This document shows positions 10,466 through 21,413 of a stretch of 64,000 nt of DNA, in pieces; position 1 is the stretch's first letter; every line of letters begins with the position of its first letter. This DNA comes from Ilyonectria destructans (taxonomy: Eukaryota > Ascomycota > Sordariomycetes > Hypocreales > Nectriaceae). Under the pieces are notes generated by a model. The model worked only from the letters and a program-made list of their open reading frames with translations. It made no database searches and was not told the origin of the DNA. The stretch spans positions 1,054,001-1,118,000 of the forward strand of contig JAHEWK010000007.1 of assembly GCA_020740775.1 (NCBI GenBank). Direction: 5' to 3'. Both the position numbers and the translations under genes were made by a program.

Positions 10466-12390
10466 CTAAACAGGTGTTACGCTCAACCCCTCCAGCTTAT
10501 CTGATGACCTCCACTTTGTCAAAATGTCCAGATACATAATACCGCCACCACCGTACGGGTTCGCACGGGTAACTTTGTCAGTCATCTTGCCCTCTTCGTT
10601 AAAATATCCGGGGGTGCACATTTTGAGGAATTCTCTTCTGGGTGCCCCAACCTTGATGATTTCTTCCACCCATTCCGCTTCAGCATCGGGCTTGGGCTCC
10701 ACAACTTTTATGCCTCGACTTTTACAGGATGTGATGATGTAGGCAAAGTGCTGGCTCATGTCATTGACATTGTGCGTGTAGTTTGGTGTTGATCCGGACT
10801 GAGCGATGGAAACAAGGAGACAATTAGGAAACCCGTTGATACCCCAGCCGTGGAAGGTCGACACACCATCAGCCCATTTCTCCGTGATGCTTAGTCCTTT
10901 GCGGCCATAAATTTGCGTCCCGGTCCGTTGAGACCATTCGGTCTGCCATTCGAACCCTGTAGCGTAAATGACACAGTCAAGCTCAGTTTCTTTACCATCG
11001 ACGACAACACCCTTCTTCGTAATAGCCTCAACTCCTCGGCCATGAGTGTCAATGAGAGTAACATTAGGCCGGTTAAAAGTCTGAATGTACTCGTCATGAA
11101 AGCAAGGCCGCTTGCAGAATTGGTTGTACCACGGTTTCAAAGCAGCTGCTGTTTCTGGATCTTTAACGAGGGTGTCGACTCGTGCACGAATCGACTCCAT
11201 TTTCTTGAAATCTGCCAGCTGCAGCTTCGCTGCCAGTTCTTCCGGTGTGAGTTTATCGCCTTCGCTACCGGAACCGAAGCCGCCAGCCACTGTGCGAAGA
11301 ATTTCGGTCCAAGCATCATCCACAAGGTCCTCCTTCGCGTATTGGCCGCTGACAATAGTGTTGAAATTGTTCATACGCTTCTGTTGCCAACCAGGGGTGA
11401 GCGTCTTTGCCCATTCGGGATCTGTGGGACGGTTGTTGCGCACGTCAATGGACGACGGAGTTCTTTGGAAAACATAAAGATGCTTAGCCGACTCAGCAAC
11501 TCGAGGAATCACTTGAACAGCAGTTGCGCCGGTGCCGATAATCCCGACTCGTTTGTCGGCGAGTCCAGTGAGATTTCCATAGTGACCTCCTTTTGAGTAT
11601 TCATAGTCCCATCGGCAGGTGTGAAAGCTTTTGCCCTGAAAGTCTTCGATACCTGGGATTCCCGGAAACTTTGGGGTGCTTAGAGGGCCAGATGCCGGGA
11701 TGATCCAATGCCCTCGAATTTTGTCATGACGGTGGGTTTCGATATCCCAAACTTCAGCTTCATCATTCCACCTAAAGTTTTGCACTTCAGTCCGAAAAAT
11801 GACATTTTCGTAAAGTCCGTATTTTTTGGCAATGTTCTGGGCATGCAGGAGTAGCTCTGGGCCGCGGCTGTACTTCTCCTTCGCCACATAACCAAGCTCC
11901 TCCTGTAGTGGCATGTAAATGTACGACTCGATGTCGCACTGGGCTCCCGGATAACGATTCCAATACCTGAGACTTAGTATTCCTTATATTAAACTTGGAC
12001 AGGCAATACTAACCAGGTTCCCCCAAAATCACTCGCCTTCTCGATAATGACAAGATCTTTGATACCTGCCTCAAGGAGTCTAGCCGCGATGAGGAGACCT
12101 CCGAAGCCACCACCCACAATGACAACCTCGTAAGCGGCATCGATAGGGTCACGCGTAAAGTCAGCACTAGAGTAGGGATCCTTCATGTAATGAGTCAAGC
12201 CAGACTTCCACACGTTTTTATACTGCTCGAGGCCGCCATTTCGAAGCCGTAAATCTCTCTCATGCTGATACTTCTTTTGCAAAGCCTCAAAGTCGAGCTC
12301 AAGGCTAGAGTCCGCGGTGTCAACTCGTGCCGCAATCTTTTCTGTCGATACTGGCATTGCCTCAGTGGTTTCTACGGCAATGGTGGACAT
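10466..12390 (-). CDS. Baeyer-Villiger flavin monooxygenase
   Basis: FAD- and NADPH-dependent enzyme that inserts one oxygen next to a ketone to give an ester or lactone. Two exons, 12390-12014 and 11966-10466, joined by a 47-base intron (donor GTTAGT); splicing restores GGTWYWNRYPG. 625 residues. First Rossmann motif GGGFGG at residues 93-98, the type I BVMO fingerprint FQGKSFHTCRWD at 235-246, second dinucleotide motif GTGATA at 270-275. A roughly 90-residue N-terminal extension precedes the FAD fold, as in several long fungal and bacterial BVMOs. The substrate cannot be read from sequence. It is divergent from SDR2 at 12933 and followed on the same strand by SDR1, which suggests an alcohol-ketone-ester route finished by the hydrolase at 14250. 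Confidence 0.95.
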
Positions 12391-12932
12391 GACTATTGTT
12401 CAATGGATCGATGTTGTGTAGATAAATACGAATTATTGTGAAACTAGCAACTATCTGGCTGATATTCAACACAGACCGCCAAGCCAGCCTTATATACGGT
12501 TCGACTTCAGTTCCAGCAGTCAGCTTGACGATTTCCAATATCGCCAGACAGACGGAGAGTCGGGGAGTACCAGCGTCAGAGTGTACATCCGGAATAGAAT
12601 TCCGGATTACCAATTGGAAAGGAAACAGGGAATGGGAGGGGTTTCCTGTTGCTGTGGTCTCGAGGTTCCGGGCCCGGAGGCGGAGAGAATTACAACAGTC
12701 AACTCCAGCCGGCTAAACAAGTTGTTTACCCGCATGTTGAAATTACGGGAGCGGAAATACGGTGTCTTTATCCGGTCTGCTAATCAATGGATTGGCCACT
12801 TCATGCCCATCTACCAGCTGGTTCCAAGCCTCCTTAGGTGAAATGACGGAGCTTTGCTGTTGAAAAATCCCATTCAACTCTTTTATTGTAAATCATCTGC
12901 GAGCTACTGTTACTTGATTTCTCATTGCAAAC
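12391..12932. promoter_or_regulatory. Divergent promoter between BVMO and SDR2
   Basis: Shared upstream region of two genes read in opposite directions. It holds a perfect 17-base inverted repeat at 12589-12605 (CCGGAAT, AGA, ATTCCGG), a palindrome CCGGGCCCGG at 12668-12677, and a CGG-N5-CGG pair at 12752-12762. A Zn2Cys6 factor acting on both genes is a reasonable inference. Confidence 0.5.
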
Positions 12933-13961
12933 ATGGCACAGTTGTTGGATGGTGTAGGATTTGTAACTGGGGCAGCGTCAGGTGCGGGGACCCAATACTT
13001 CGGCCGTATATGAAAGCTGACACCATGGGGTTTGTTTAACTCCATTAGGAATCGGTCAAGGAGTCGCTTTCGGTCTTGCTCACCACGGAATCCAAAGCAT
13101 CGCGCTGGTTGACGTAAATGAAGCGTCATTAGCCGCGACAGCAAAAGATCTAAAATTGAGATATCCCAGCATTGACGTGCTTCAGCAAGTTCTTGACGTA
13201 ACCTCTGAGGAGGCAATTCAAGCTGCTCTGGATCTGACTGTGGAACGGTTTGGTCGTGTTGACATTGCAGTGAACAATGCCGGCGTATCCGGACCGCGCG
13301 GCCCTGCAACAGATGTAACTTTCAAGGACTGGAAGGCAGCAATTGACATAAATCTCCACGGCGTGTGGTTGTGCCAGAGAGCTGAAATTACCCAAATGCT
13401 CAAACAAGAGTAAGGCAAAACCCCGGCCATTATTTTATTAGTCGTGCGTACGTTAAATCCTGCGTTTATTTAGAATCATTCATCCTCGACGTGGACGGGG
13501 GACCATTATCAACATGGCATCGATGTATGGAACGGTCGGCATATCGTCGCCTCAACCTGCGACTGCATACTCGGCATCTAAGCACGCAGTCGTTGGACTC
13601 ACTAAGACTGTACGTCAATGTTCTGTATGAGTTAAATTTAACGTCGCCAACATTTTGGTAGGATGCGAATACATTCGCCCAACATGGTATTCGTATCAAT
13701 GCTATTTGCCCCGGATACGTTGAAACTCCCCTTTTGCAAGCGGCCACAAACGATGGGAGTATGGATGGTGAGATCGCTAAAACACCAATGAAGCGGCTGG
13801 GTAGCGTGGAGGAAATCGTCGACTGTATTGTCTTTCTTGCATCTCCAATGAGCAGCTTTATGACTGGCGCGGTTTTGGTGGCAGATGGGTAAGAGATCTC
13901 TTCAAATGAGATATTATCTATAATGAAACTAACTTCAAACAGAGGATACACAGCATCTTAG
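12933..13961 (+). CDS. Short-chain dehydrogenase/reductase (SDR) 2
   Basis: Classical SDR of 263 residues. Five exons: 12933-12981, 13049-13409, 13474-13609, 13662-13888, 13943-13961, all with GT-AG borders and consistent phase. Cofactor motif TGAASGIG at residues 12-19, NNAG in the middle, catalytic Ser153, Tyr169, Lys173 (INMASMYG, YSASK), PGYVETPL after the active site, and the usual C-terminal DGGYTAS. The aspartate in LVDVNEA suggests NAD(H), by inference. It is a paralogue of SDR1: same first-intron position and catalytic Tyr/Lys at the same residue numbers. It shares a divergent promoter with the BVMO. One SDR may supply the ketone and the other act on the alcohol released by hydrolysis. 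Confidence 0.93.
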
Positions 13962-14249
13962 TGGCTATTCTGGGGAAACGTCGTTCATTTTAACGACCAC
14001 CATGGTCACTTACATGTAACTCTTTTTATCATAACCGCCGCTAAATAAAAATTTCTGATACCGCGAAAGAAGACCGCTTTGTATATTCAGCTCGTACACT
14101 TAAATGTGGTATAAAAATGACTACTTATCACTCAGATTAATACCATCCAGAACCCGAAACACGCCAGATCAAATTGTGAAAGCCCTATAGCGAAAAAACC
14201 AAGACATTGACCGCAATTACAGCTTCGAATGCCTCTATCGTGACAGTAA

Positions 14250-15161
14250 CTACAGCTTAAAGTGCCTCTTCAGCCACTTCCCCGCCTTGGCAATTGTATC
14301 GTTGGCCGCCGTCTCCCTCCCAGCCATAAGCACGTATACGTGTTGCATGCCTGGCACGACATCCAGCTCAACCAGACATCCTGCACTTTTCGCTTGTTCC
14401 GCCAGCCTCTCCGCATTGTCGGCCAACAATTCAGCACCTCCAGAATTCAAGTACAAAGGCGGAAATCCAGTGAAGTTTCCATACAAGGGGTTCGCGAATG
14501 GATCCTTGGGAGACGTACCACCCAAATAGAGGCTGGATATTAATTCAAGGGTCTCGGGTGTTGCCAATAAGTCCTTCCCAGTATTTTCCCGCATTGACGT
14601 CCCAGTGTTCTCCATATCTAACCAGGGTGAAAATGCAAGAGAACATGCGGGTAAGGGGAGACCTCGCTCCTTGGCCTTTAATATGGTGGCGATGGCTAGA
14701 TTTCCTCCCGCTGAATCGCCTGCTGTGGCAATTCTGTCGCCTGAAAATCCGGCCTGTAGCAGCCACTCATACGCTGCCACTACGTCATTTAGACCTGCCG
14801 GAAATGGCTTCTCTGGGACTAAACCATAGTCCAGAATCAGAGCGTAGCACCCTGCGGCCTTGGCCAGGTGACCAACAAGTTTGCGGTGACTAGAGGGAGA
14901 TCCAGAAAAGCCAGCACCGCCATGCATGTATAGTACGACGTGCGATAGAGATCCTTCAACAGGTTTGCACCATATTGCTGGACGGTTTGTTCCTGGACAG
15001 TTGACTTCCTCGTAGGTAACTCCCGTAGGCTCTGCGGTCGCGGAATGGAGGGTCTCGAGGACTAATCGGCGTGACGCGATGTCTGCTGGATCGACATTGG
15101 CGAGGCGATCCTTAATGAATAGATAGAGGTCGTCTATTGGTAAACTGTTGTTCGAAGACAT
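14250..15161 (-). CDS. HSL-family alpha/beta hydrolase (esterase/lactonase-like)
   Basis: Single-exon gene of 303 residues. The start at 15161 (MSSNNSLPID) is chosen because the upstream in-frame extension is low-complexity and unlike the family. Oxyanion motif HGG at residues 80-82, nucleophile elbow GDSAGG with Ser150, likely acid Asp248 and His274 (GMQHVY). This is the hormone-sensitive-lipase type of carboxylesterase. No signal peptide, so it is probably cytosolic. In this cluster the natural role would be hydrolysis of the ester or lactone made by the BVMO; that is inference from context. It is divergent from the membrane protein at 15841. Confidence 0.93.
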   Translation of the reverse strand: MSSNNSLPIDDLYLFIKDRLANVDPADIASRRLVLETLHSATAEPTGVTYEEVNCPGTNRPAIWCKPVEGSLSHVVLYMHGGAGFSGSPSSHRKLVGHLAKAAGCYALILDYGLVPEKPFPAGLNDVVAAYEWLLQAGFSGDRIATAGDSAGGNLAIATILKAKERGLPLPACSLAFSPWLDMENTGTSMRENTGKDLLATPETLELISSLYLGGTSPKDPFANPLYGNFTGFPPLYLNSGGAELLADNAERLAEQAKSAGCLVELDVVPGMQHVYVLMAGRETAANDTIAKAGKWLKRHFKL

Positions 15162-15840
15162 TTTGAGGCAGTGTGATGGTCGATCCGTTGAGCATAAACA
15201 AAGTAGCCGTGTTCTTGCTGTTTTCTCTTGGCAATGTCGCCTAGATAAACACAACCTCACATATACAGCTTAGTTAATCACATGAGCTGCTTGCCATGTA
15301 CCACTTAGCCGGAAGAAGGTACATTCCGATTCTCCGGCTTTTGATGAAATATCCGGATGAACCTTCCAGACGTCATTGTTAAGTCATAGTAAGAGTCTGT
15401 CTTCACCCGGAGAAACATCCTTGGGCACTCCGGAAATCGTTCCAATGTCAATAACTATCTAGGTGCGTAGCGGGTAATCCGCTTTTATGCACACCCCCCA
15501 CCCCCGAGTCATCCCCGGAACTGGTGTGATCGTTTACCAAGAGGTAGCTTCTCACTTGAGCCCTCAGACCATTTTCCGGAGGGAGGGATCATGTAAGCTT
15601 AATAATACGTTTAATGGCGGATTCCTAACTACGCTTATGGCCATTTTCCGGTCAACAATGCGGGGAAGTAATATCTTCGTCTCTTAATTGTCTCAAATAA
15701 TCCAACTTCGTTCTACTTTATTACTTCATAGCATCTTCCCACTTGATGAAATTTCGAGTTCATTGCATCAATGGTCTACCCAGCCGAAATTTTGCCATTG
15801 CCAGACACACACCGACTCGACTGACCCAAACAAAAACGCA
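15162..15840. promoter_or_regulatory. Divergent promoter rich in CCGGA motifs
   Basis: Non-coding region between the hydrolase and the membrane-protein gene. CCGGA or its complement TCCGG recurs: CCGGAA at 15309, TCCGG near 15333, TCCGGA at 15352, CCGGA at 15407, TCCGGA at 15429 and 15575, TTCCGG near 15646. It is the densest site cluster in the locus and carries the same core as the other two cluster promoters. Confidence 0.5.
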
Positions 15841-16614
15841 ATGTCTTTGCTGGAAAAAGGCAACCTGCTATTCAGGCAGTCGGCTGCTTCGCTCAATGTT
15901 AGGCCATCGTCTAAAACATTCGACAAGATTTGCGTTTGGTCTGGCCCGGTTTCGGCGTTCTTCTTCTTCTTGCTCTTCCTTACTGCGGACCTTCTTCCTC
16001 CAATTCCACCAACTCGCTCTGCTGAAGAGGTGGTTGCACACTACAGAGCACACGAGAATGGCTTCAAGGCTGGCGCGGGCCTTATGCAATTCACCGGCAT
16101 GTTCTATTCCGCCTTTGTGGCTGCTACATCTGGCCAGATGGCTAGAATACCCGGCTGCACACATACTATGATTGCGTGTCAGTCAATCAGCGGCACTATC
16201 TCAGCCTACAGCATCACTCTGCCTTCTCTATTTTTTTGCATCACGGTTTATCGACTTGAGAGGCCCCCAGAATTGACCCTGTTGCTTAATGACATGACAT
16301 GGATAATTACGGCAGTCCCATTTGTCACCTTCATATCATCCAATTTTGCATTTTCCTGGGCAATCCTTAGCGACACGCGAAGAGACCCATTATTTCCAAA
16401 ATGGGTGGCCTGGGTTTCGTCAATATGGCCACTGTGCTTCCTATCAGCACTTGGAATCCATGTCTCTCGTCAGGGTGCGTTCGCATGGAACGGAGCGATG
16501 GCTTTTTGGGTTCCAGCTGCTGCTTTTGGATTCAGCTTGCTTCTGAACACCATATATCTATTAAAGGCAATTGACAAGCCTGACGAGCCTGAAAACTCTC
16601 CTAGTGCCCATTAG
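15841..16614 (+). CDS. Small polytopic membrane protein
   Basis: 257 residues with about six hydrophobic segments, for example SGPVSAFFFFLLFLTADLL near residue 35 and ITAVPFVTFISSNFAFSWAI near 155. I choose ATG 15841 (MSLLEKGN) over the longer in-frame extension because the extra N-terminal part looks like untranslated leader. I do not recognise a named family. Its position, divergent from the hydrolase and within the BVMO/SDR cluster, suggests a membrane role in handling a hydrophobic substrate, perhaps uptake or a membrane-bound step. That is inference only. Confidence 0.75.
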   Translation: MSLLEKGNLLFRQSAASLNVRPSSKTFDKICVWSGPVSAFFFFLLFLTADLLPPIPPTRSAEEVVAHYRAHENGFKAGAGLMQFTGMFYSAFVAATSGQMARIPGCTHTMIACQSISGTISAYSITLPSLFFCITVYRLERPPELTLLLNDMTWIITAVPFVTFISSNFAFSWAILSDTRRDPLFPKWVAWVSSIWPLCFLSALGIHVSRQGAFAWNGAMAFWVPAAAFGFSLLLNTIYLLKAIDKPDEPENSPSAH

Positions 16615-17224
16615 GAGGCTATGTAAAACAGGCATCCCTCGCATTAAATATACAGGGGCATCTCTTCTTGACTTCGCCAGCCAGAATAGTTTCGAGGCTA
16701 TGTCAGCTTTCTCAAAAGACGATTTAAAAAGCTGAGCTGAATGTAAGATTTCCATTTGGTCTAGTGCTCTGAGCAGTTACTCTATATGACGGCTAACTGC
16801 TCAGTATGCCCGACCTGCCTGGCATTCCTAGGATACGGCCAGCTGCACGCATCAGATGGGCTATAGGTAATGAAAGAAACTCTTTGTAATATGCTCTGCT
16901 CCAGCATTCAACTTCTAACACGGTTCCCTCTATATCATGCTAGCAATTGGAAACTTTTCCATCTCTTCTCGATTGCCATAACCAGAGCACCGTCTCTTTT
17001 CAAAGGATTGCCCTCCCACACCAGGAAATGTTGTTGATGATTTCGGATTGACGTTCCTTAGTTCTCTTCCTAGTCTAGAATCGTGCCAACGATAGTATTA
17101 ATGTTCGTTGATGCTATAGCAAAAGCTTGTTTGTCACTCAGACCTGCGTACTTGACCGCCCATCGACCCTCTTGCGCCAAGCCGTGGATCTTGGTAACAA
17201 GATTATTCTTTGGGCTTCTTGTTT
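16615..17224. other. Intergenic between membrane protein and regulator
   Basis: 3' flanks of two converging genes. I see no gene, RNA or repeat. Confidence 0.6.
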
Positions 17225-19103
17225 CTAAGTTGTGATTGCACGCCTAATGGGCACTTTTGGGCGAGTCCTCCCAGGAGATACGCCACTTCCCTCTGAGGCG
17301 AGAAACTCAGTATGGAGATAGATAGTGTCGTCCAAAGTGCGCATGAAGAATCCCACTATCCTGCCGCGTACTTCAAAGCCACGCATGCTGGTATGCACAG
17401 ATGCCTTTGGTTCCGTCGAAGTATCTCGTACTCTCATCTCGTCAGGCGGCAGCCCAGGGCGCGAAGCCGGAGCCAACGGTCGGCCAGACTCGTCCAAGAG
17501 CACGTCGTGCTCAATCTCAACAACCCGTCGGCCAACACCGTGTGTGGTGCTCACCTCCCATAGGTTCTCGCGGGCAATGCCGAGGACCTTCATCAGACGC
17601 AGGGCTTCTAGTCTCGTGTCCAAGCAGCGGCACTTAATCGCAATAAAGAATAGCATGGGGATGACGCCCGTCTCGAAAATGAACTTGGGGGATTTGGCGT
17701 TCATTCGGTACGCGTCTGGGACTGTGGTGTCGAGGGCCTGGGTACGGGCAATTAGCCAGCGGAAACTATCGAGGTACGCATCGTAACCGGTTTCGTCAGC
17801 GCTAAAGGCCATTTCCGACCAGATCCGGCAGATCTCGTGGCGCATGAGTAGAAATCCTCGTAGCATCTCTTTGATGAAATCTTCGCCAAACTTGAAGTGG
17901 TTCGTTGTTGTGGTGGGTGACGTTACGCCAGCGTCAAAGTCTGCGAATAGAAGCTGCCACTGCTCCAAGAGACTCCTGATCCTCTCCTGTTCTGCTAGTA
18001 GTCCGGCCGAGGCCGGCTGATATCTTGAGACTCGACAGATCTCATGGCGCATAAGGAGAAACCCTCGTATCATCTCTTTAATACAATCTTCTCCAAGCTT
18101 GAAATGGTGGATAACGGGTATACTTGTCGAAGCAAGTCCGGCCTCAAAGTTTGCAAGCATTACTAACCACTGCTCCAAGAGGGACTTTATCTTCTCCTGT
18201 TCCGCCAGTAGCTCTAATGAAACTGGTTGGTGTCTCAAACTTCCGATCCGATGTGCGTCGCCCCATCGCACAAGGCGCACCGTCCGGCAAAAGATGTCGT
18301 CCATCATGGTTTGTGCATCGGAGAATGAGCAGAATTCAGTCGGAACAGGTTCATCCCATGCAATGAGATTGGGAAAGTCGTCACTGCTATTTCCAAAGAA
18401 GAAAGGAAGCATGCTCAACCGTCTAAAAATGGGCCGCAGGTGTTCTTTCGTCCATGAGGGGACAGATGTTGCATTTTCCATAATGGCAATACCAGACTTG
18501 CAATGTTTGATGGCGGCTTCTCGGTTGGACTGTAGACACTCGATGCAGGTGAACAGAATGCAGACGAGCAGCACCACGGCCGGACTATCCATGGCTTTCA
18601 GTTCGTGGATAGCAGCATTATAGTGTCGCAGCGCCAGAGGATTGTCCCGCAGCCGAACATCCCCCTCGGCTTCAGCGTTGAACTGCTCATACAAGGCGCT
18701 GATGGCCACGACCGAATGCCTCACTGCCGGCTCGTAGCAGCTGAATTGCATAACCAGCCGTGTCCAGAACTTCGGGTCCGTCGCGCCCGACAGAAACGGC
18801 CCGGCCGTCTCGCGAAAGAACTGCAGGGCCCGTCCCTCGCTTGCGGCGTGGATTCCGGGGAGCGCTTGGCGCGGCCGGTAGATGGCCAGCGCGGTGTAGA
18901 TGGTGGACGGCGCGTAGCCGTCGCATTTGCGGTTTCCAGAGGTGCAGCGCTCGCAGATCGGTTTGCGCTCGTCGCATTTCACCTTGCGGATTCTGGCTAT
19001 GGTTAGTACTGGCGATGCTGAGGCTCGTATTTGGTTGCGCGCGGGAGACTTGCTTGCACGTCAAACAGCCTGTCCTGACCTTGCGACTTCCTCGTCGCGC
19101 CAT
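17225..19103 (-). CDS. Zn2Cys6 transcription factor, cluster regulator candidate
   Basis: 605-residue nuclear regulator. Exon 1 19103-19054, exon 2 18992-17225. The 61-base intron has a GC-AG border (donor GCAAGT) and splits the zinc cluster; splicing gives Cys at residues 13, 16, 23, 30, 33 and 40 with the expected spacing. The rest is alpha-helical, like the fungal middle-homology region. Residues of about 69-70 are duplicated in tandem (LLAEQEKIKSLLEQW to GFLLMRHEICR, then LLAEQERIRSLLEQW to GFLLMRHEICR). It lies at the edge of the BVMO cluster, whose promoters carry CGG/CCG sites, so it is the natural candidate pathway regulator. Its own upstream region shows no clear CCGGA site. The start ATG is in good context, five residues before the basic RK run. 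Confidence 0.92.
17816..18232 (-). repeat. In-frame tandem duplication inside the regulator
   Basis: Two copies, about 18232-18023 and 18022-17816, 207-210 bases each. Both encode QPxS, LLAEQE, SLLEQW, HFK, GED, IKEM, RGFLLMRHEICR. They differ at many positions, so the duplication is not an assembly echo and has had time to diverge. Confidence 0.85.
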
Positions 19104-20147
19104 TGATTCCCTGGGCGTTGGAGCTTGAAAGTTCGAATGGAAGGGCTTTTCGTGTTGTAGACTCCAGATCCGCACCCAGAATGTGATTTGTAAAGACCAG
19201 ACGATGGATAAATTACCAACACCAAGGTTATATCTTGGCGACGGCATCAAGCGGAACTGACATCATCTTGAAGCCTGGATCCTGCACTCAAACGGGTTAG
19301 TCGCAGAATGAGACGAACTGGAGACAAGTCCGAGCCGGCCAATAAGGGCTTCCCCCTTGTGAGGCGCAGCAGTCTGCCACGAAGGTCATTGGTGGCTCCG
19401 AGAATCCCTTTCCCATCGCTTCGACAATTGGCTGCTCATCGCGTGTCGTCGTCTCGCCCTGCACTGTACCTAGTACAGTGATGTGATCCTTCGTGGATAT
19501 TCTGAAGTATCCGTAGTGTACTCGTCTATCGGAATTAATGCTGACATACCGCTATTCAGGGTCGCTAGAGGGCTTGGCATACCTACTCTATCTCACTAGA
19601 GCAACCCGACTTGGGGGCTGACTGCGGATTGGTCGGATGTCTCGCAGACTAATCCTTCAAGCCATGTCCCTGCCGACGTCTTTCAACTACACGTCTTGAA
19701 ACCAAACAACAGTTCCTTGCTTCCTGTGTGAGAGAAACCGTCTAAGCCATTCGCGACTCAGGCTACACGATCGTACCCACATTATGTCTCACGCATCCCA
19801 GTGCGAGGTGTCTCTCCTGCAAATGAATTCTCCGTGGCTGTTTCTCCTTGGGACGACAGGCGCCCAACGTCTTAATGTACCTGATTCAGGTAACAAAGTA
19901 TTCTGACGTAGGCAACTTCACATTGGTCCACGGCACTTCGGCAACGGCACGTCGGCACGCTACCCACCAGTTACACGGAGTGGATCACCGCCTAAGGTGC
20001 CGGTAGCCGTCACCCTTTCGCACCAACAAACGTGCTATGATCCCAGTCTGAACAACTTCACTTACGGGAAGCCAGGGAATCCAGGGTATTTGAACTTATT
20101 AATTTGTAACACTAACTATACACACAGGTCTCGCTAATGACCCGTGA
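19104..20147. other. Intergenic, upstream of regulator
   Basis: About 1 kb with no supported frame. It holds the regulator promoter and the 3' flank of the GT34 gene; no repeat or RNA gene is visible. Confidence 0.6.
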
Positions 20148-21413
20148 CTAAATTTGCAAATCTTCTAAGGGGTATGATTCTTTATGGGCGTCGAGATAGT
20201 ACTCGTCCTTCTCGGCGTGGAAGTTGCTATGCATCCTGCGCATGAACAAGTCCAGCACGGCCTCCTTCAGGTTCCTCACCGTGAGGTGCTTGTGGAACCA
20301 GTGATGGCGGATAAAGACGCCGCCGCACTTCTTGTCGCCAATGTACGGCGCGCCGTTGCCGTCCATGCACGAAATCACCCGCAGCTCGTCCGTCGCGTTG
20401 TAGTCGTACCGCACGTGGTTGCTGAAGGCGGCCTGCTCGTGCGCCCAGTCCTTGTCCCAGTGGCCGCACTGCTCGTAGCGCTCGCCCGTCGGGCACTTGT
20501 CCCACACGTCGAAGAGCTCCTGCGTGCGGTTGCTCTGCTGCGCGATGATGAAGCCCGTGTTCCACATGACCCAGCCGTTGTGGTCGCGGTTGCGCGACGA
20601 GTTGGGGTCCTCGGCCATGGCGACGAGTGTTTCGGTCGTGACGTTCCACATGCTCATCAGCCACTCGAAGGGCATGTGCGGGTACATGAAGACGGCGTCG
20701 GCGTCGAGGAAGACGACAAAATCGTGCGTCTTGAGGGCTTCCTTGATCATGGGAACCTTGACCCAGGTGCCATGACGGCCCTCGTAGTTGGGCGCGCGGA
20801 CGAGGCGGTAGTCGTATCCGTGGATCATGGCTGCGCAGAGTTAGTCTCGTCTCAAGAGTCAAGCCCAGGCTTGGAAACAGCCAGAGACAGCAAGTGAGAG
20901 CATACCATAGAGTTGGTGGTTCATCCAGCCGCCAGTCCTTCCCGTCATGTTCTGGTGATTCATCGGCTTTGTGTTCATCAAGTCACCGTCCTTGTCCTCC
21001 ATGCGAGTGTCGACGTCGAGGATGAGCAACTTCTTGCCGAGCGCCGGCCAGCGGTGGACGCCGTCTGCGATGTCGTATCGGTAGCCCTCGTCAGTGACAA
21101 AGTGCGTGTCGTTCATGGGGTGCACCGTCGGCTTCCATAATTGCGCTATCAGACCCGGGAGGTCTTTGGGGACGTTGTCCGGCTGCATCGCTTCATTATA
21201 CACCCTGTGCGCCAAGATGATGCGTCAGTGACAGATAACCTTTACACCTTGATGGAGGGGCTCGACTCACCGATGCGGCAGAGCATTCTCCGTCGCCGCC
21301 GCCAGGTAGAACTTCTGAGTGTAAAAGACCAGCCCAAAGACCAGCAGAGTGCCGACGGTCGTCAGGGCGCATTTCCGCTGGTTCTGGGGGCTTTGTAGTG
21401 ATGATAGAATCAT
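20148..21413 (-). CDS. GT34 alpha-glycosyltransferase (Gma12/Mnn10 type)
   Basis: Golgi type II membrane glycosyltransferase of 374 residues, expected to add galactose or mannose to glycans. Exons 21413-21271, 21204-20906, 20830-20148; all junctions are in frame. A short N-terminal tail precedes one membrane anchor at about residues 16-40 (ALTTVGTLLVFGLVFY). The DxD metal and nucleotide-sugar motif is DAD at residues 190-192 (FLDADAVF). Further family marks are the NTGFII block and the C-terminal HHWFHK segment. The nearest named families are yeast Mnn10/Mnn11 and fission yeast Gma12; donor and acceptor cannot be told apart by sight. Confidence 0.93.

Noticed and set aside
15688..15840. Upstream in-frame start for the membrane protein
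   Set aside because: The added residues are unlike the rest and contain the CCGGA-rich leader side; ATG 15841 begins a normal N-terminus.
20184..20897. Plus-strand frame opposite the GT34 gene
   Set aside because: Val/His/Arg-rich shadow of a real gene carrying the DAD motif.
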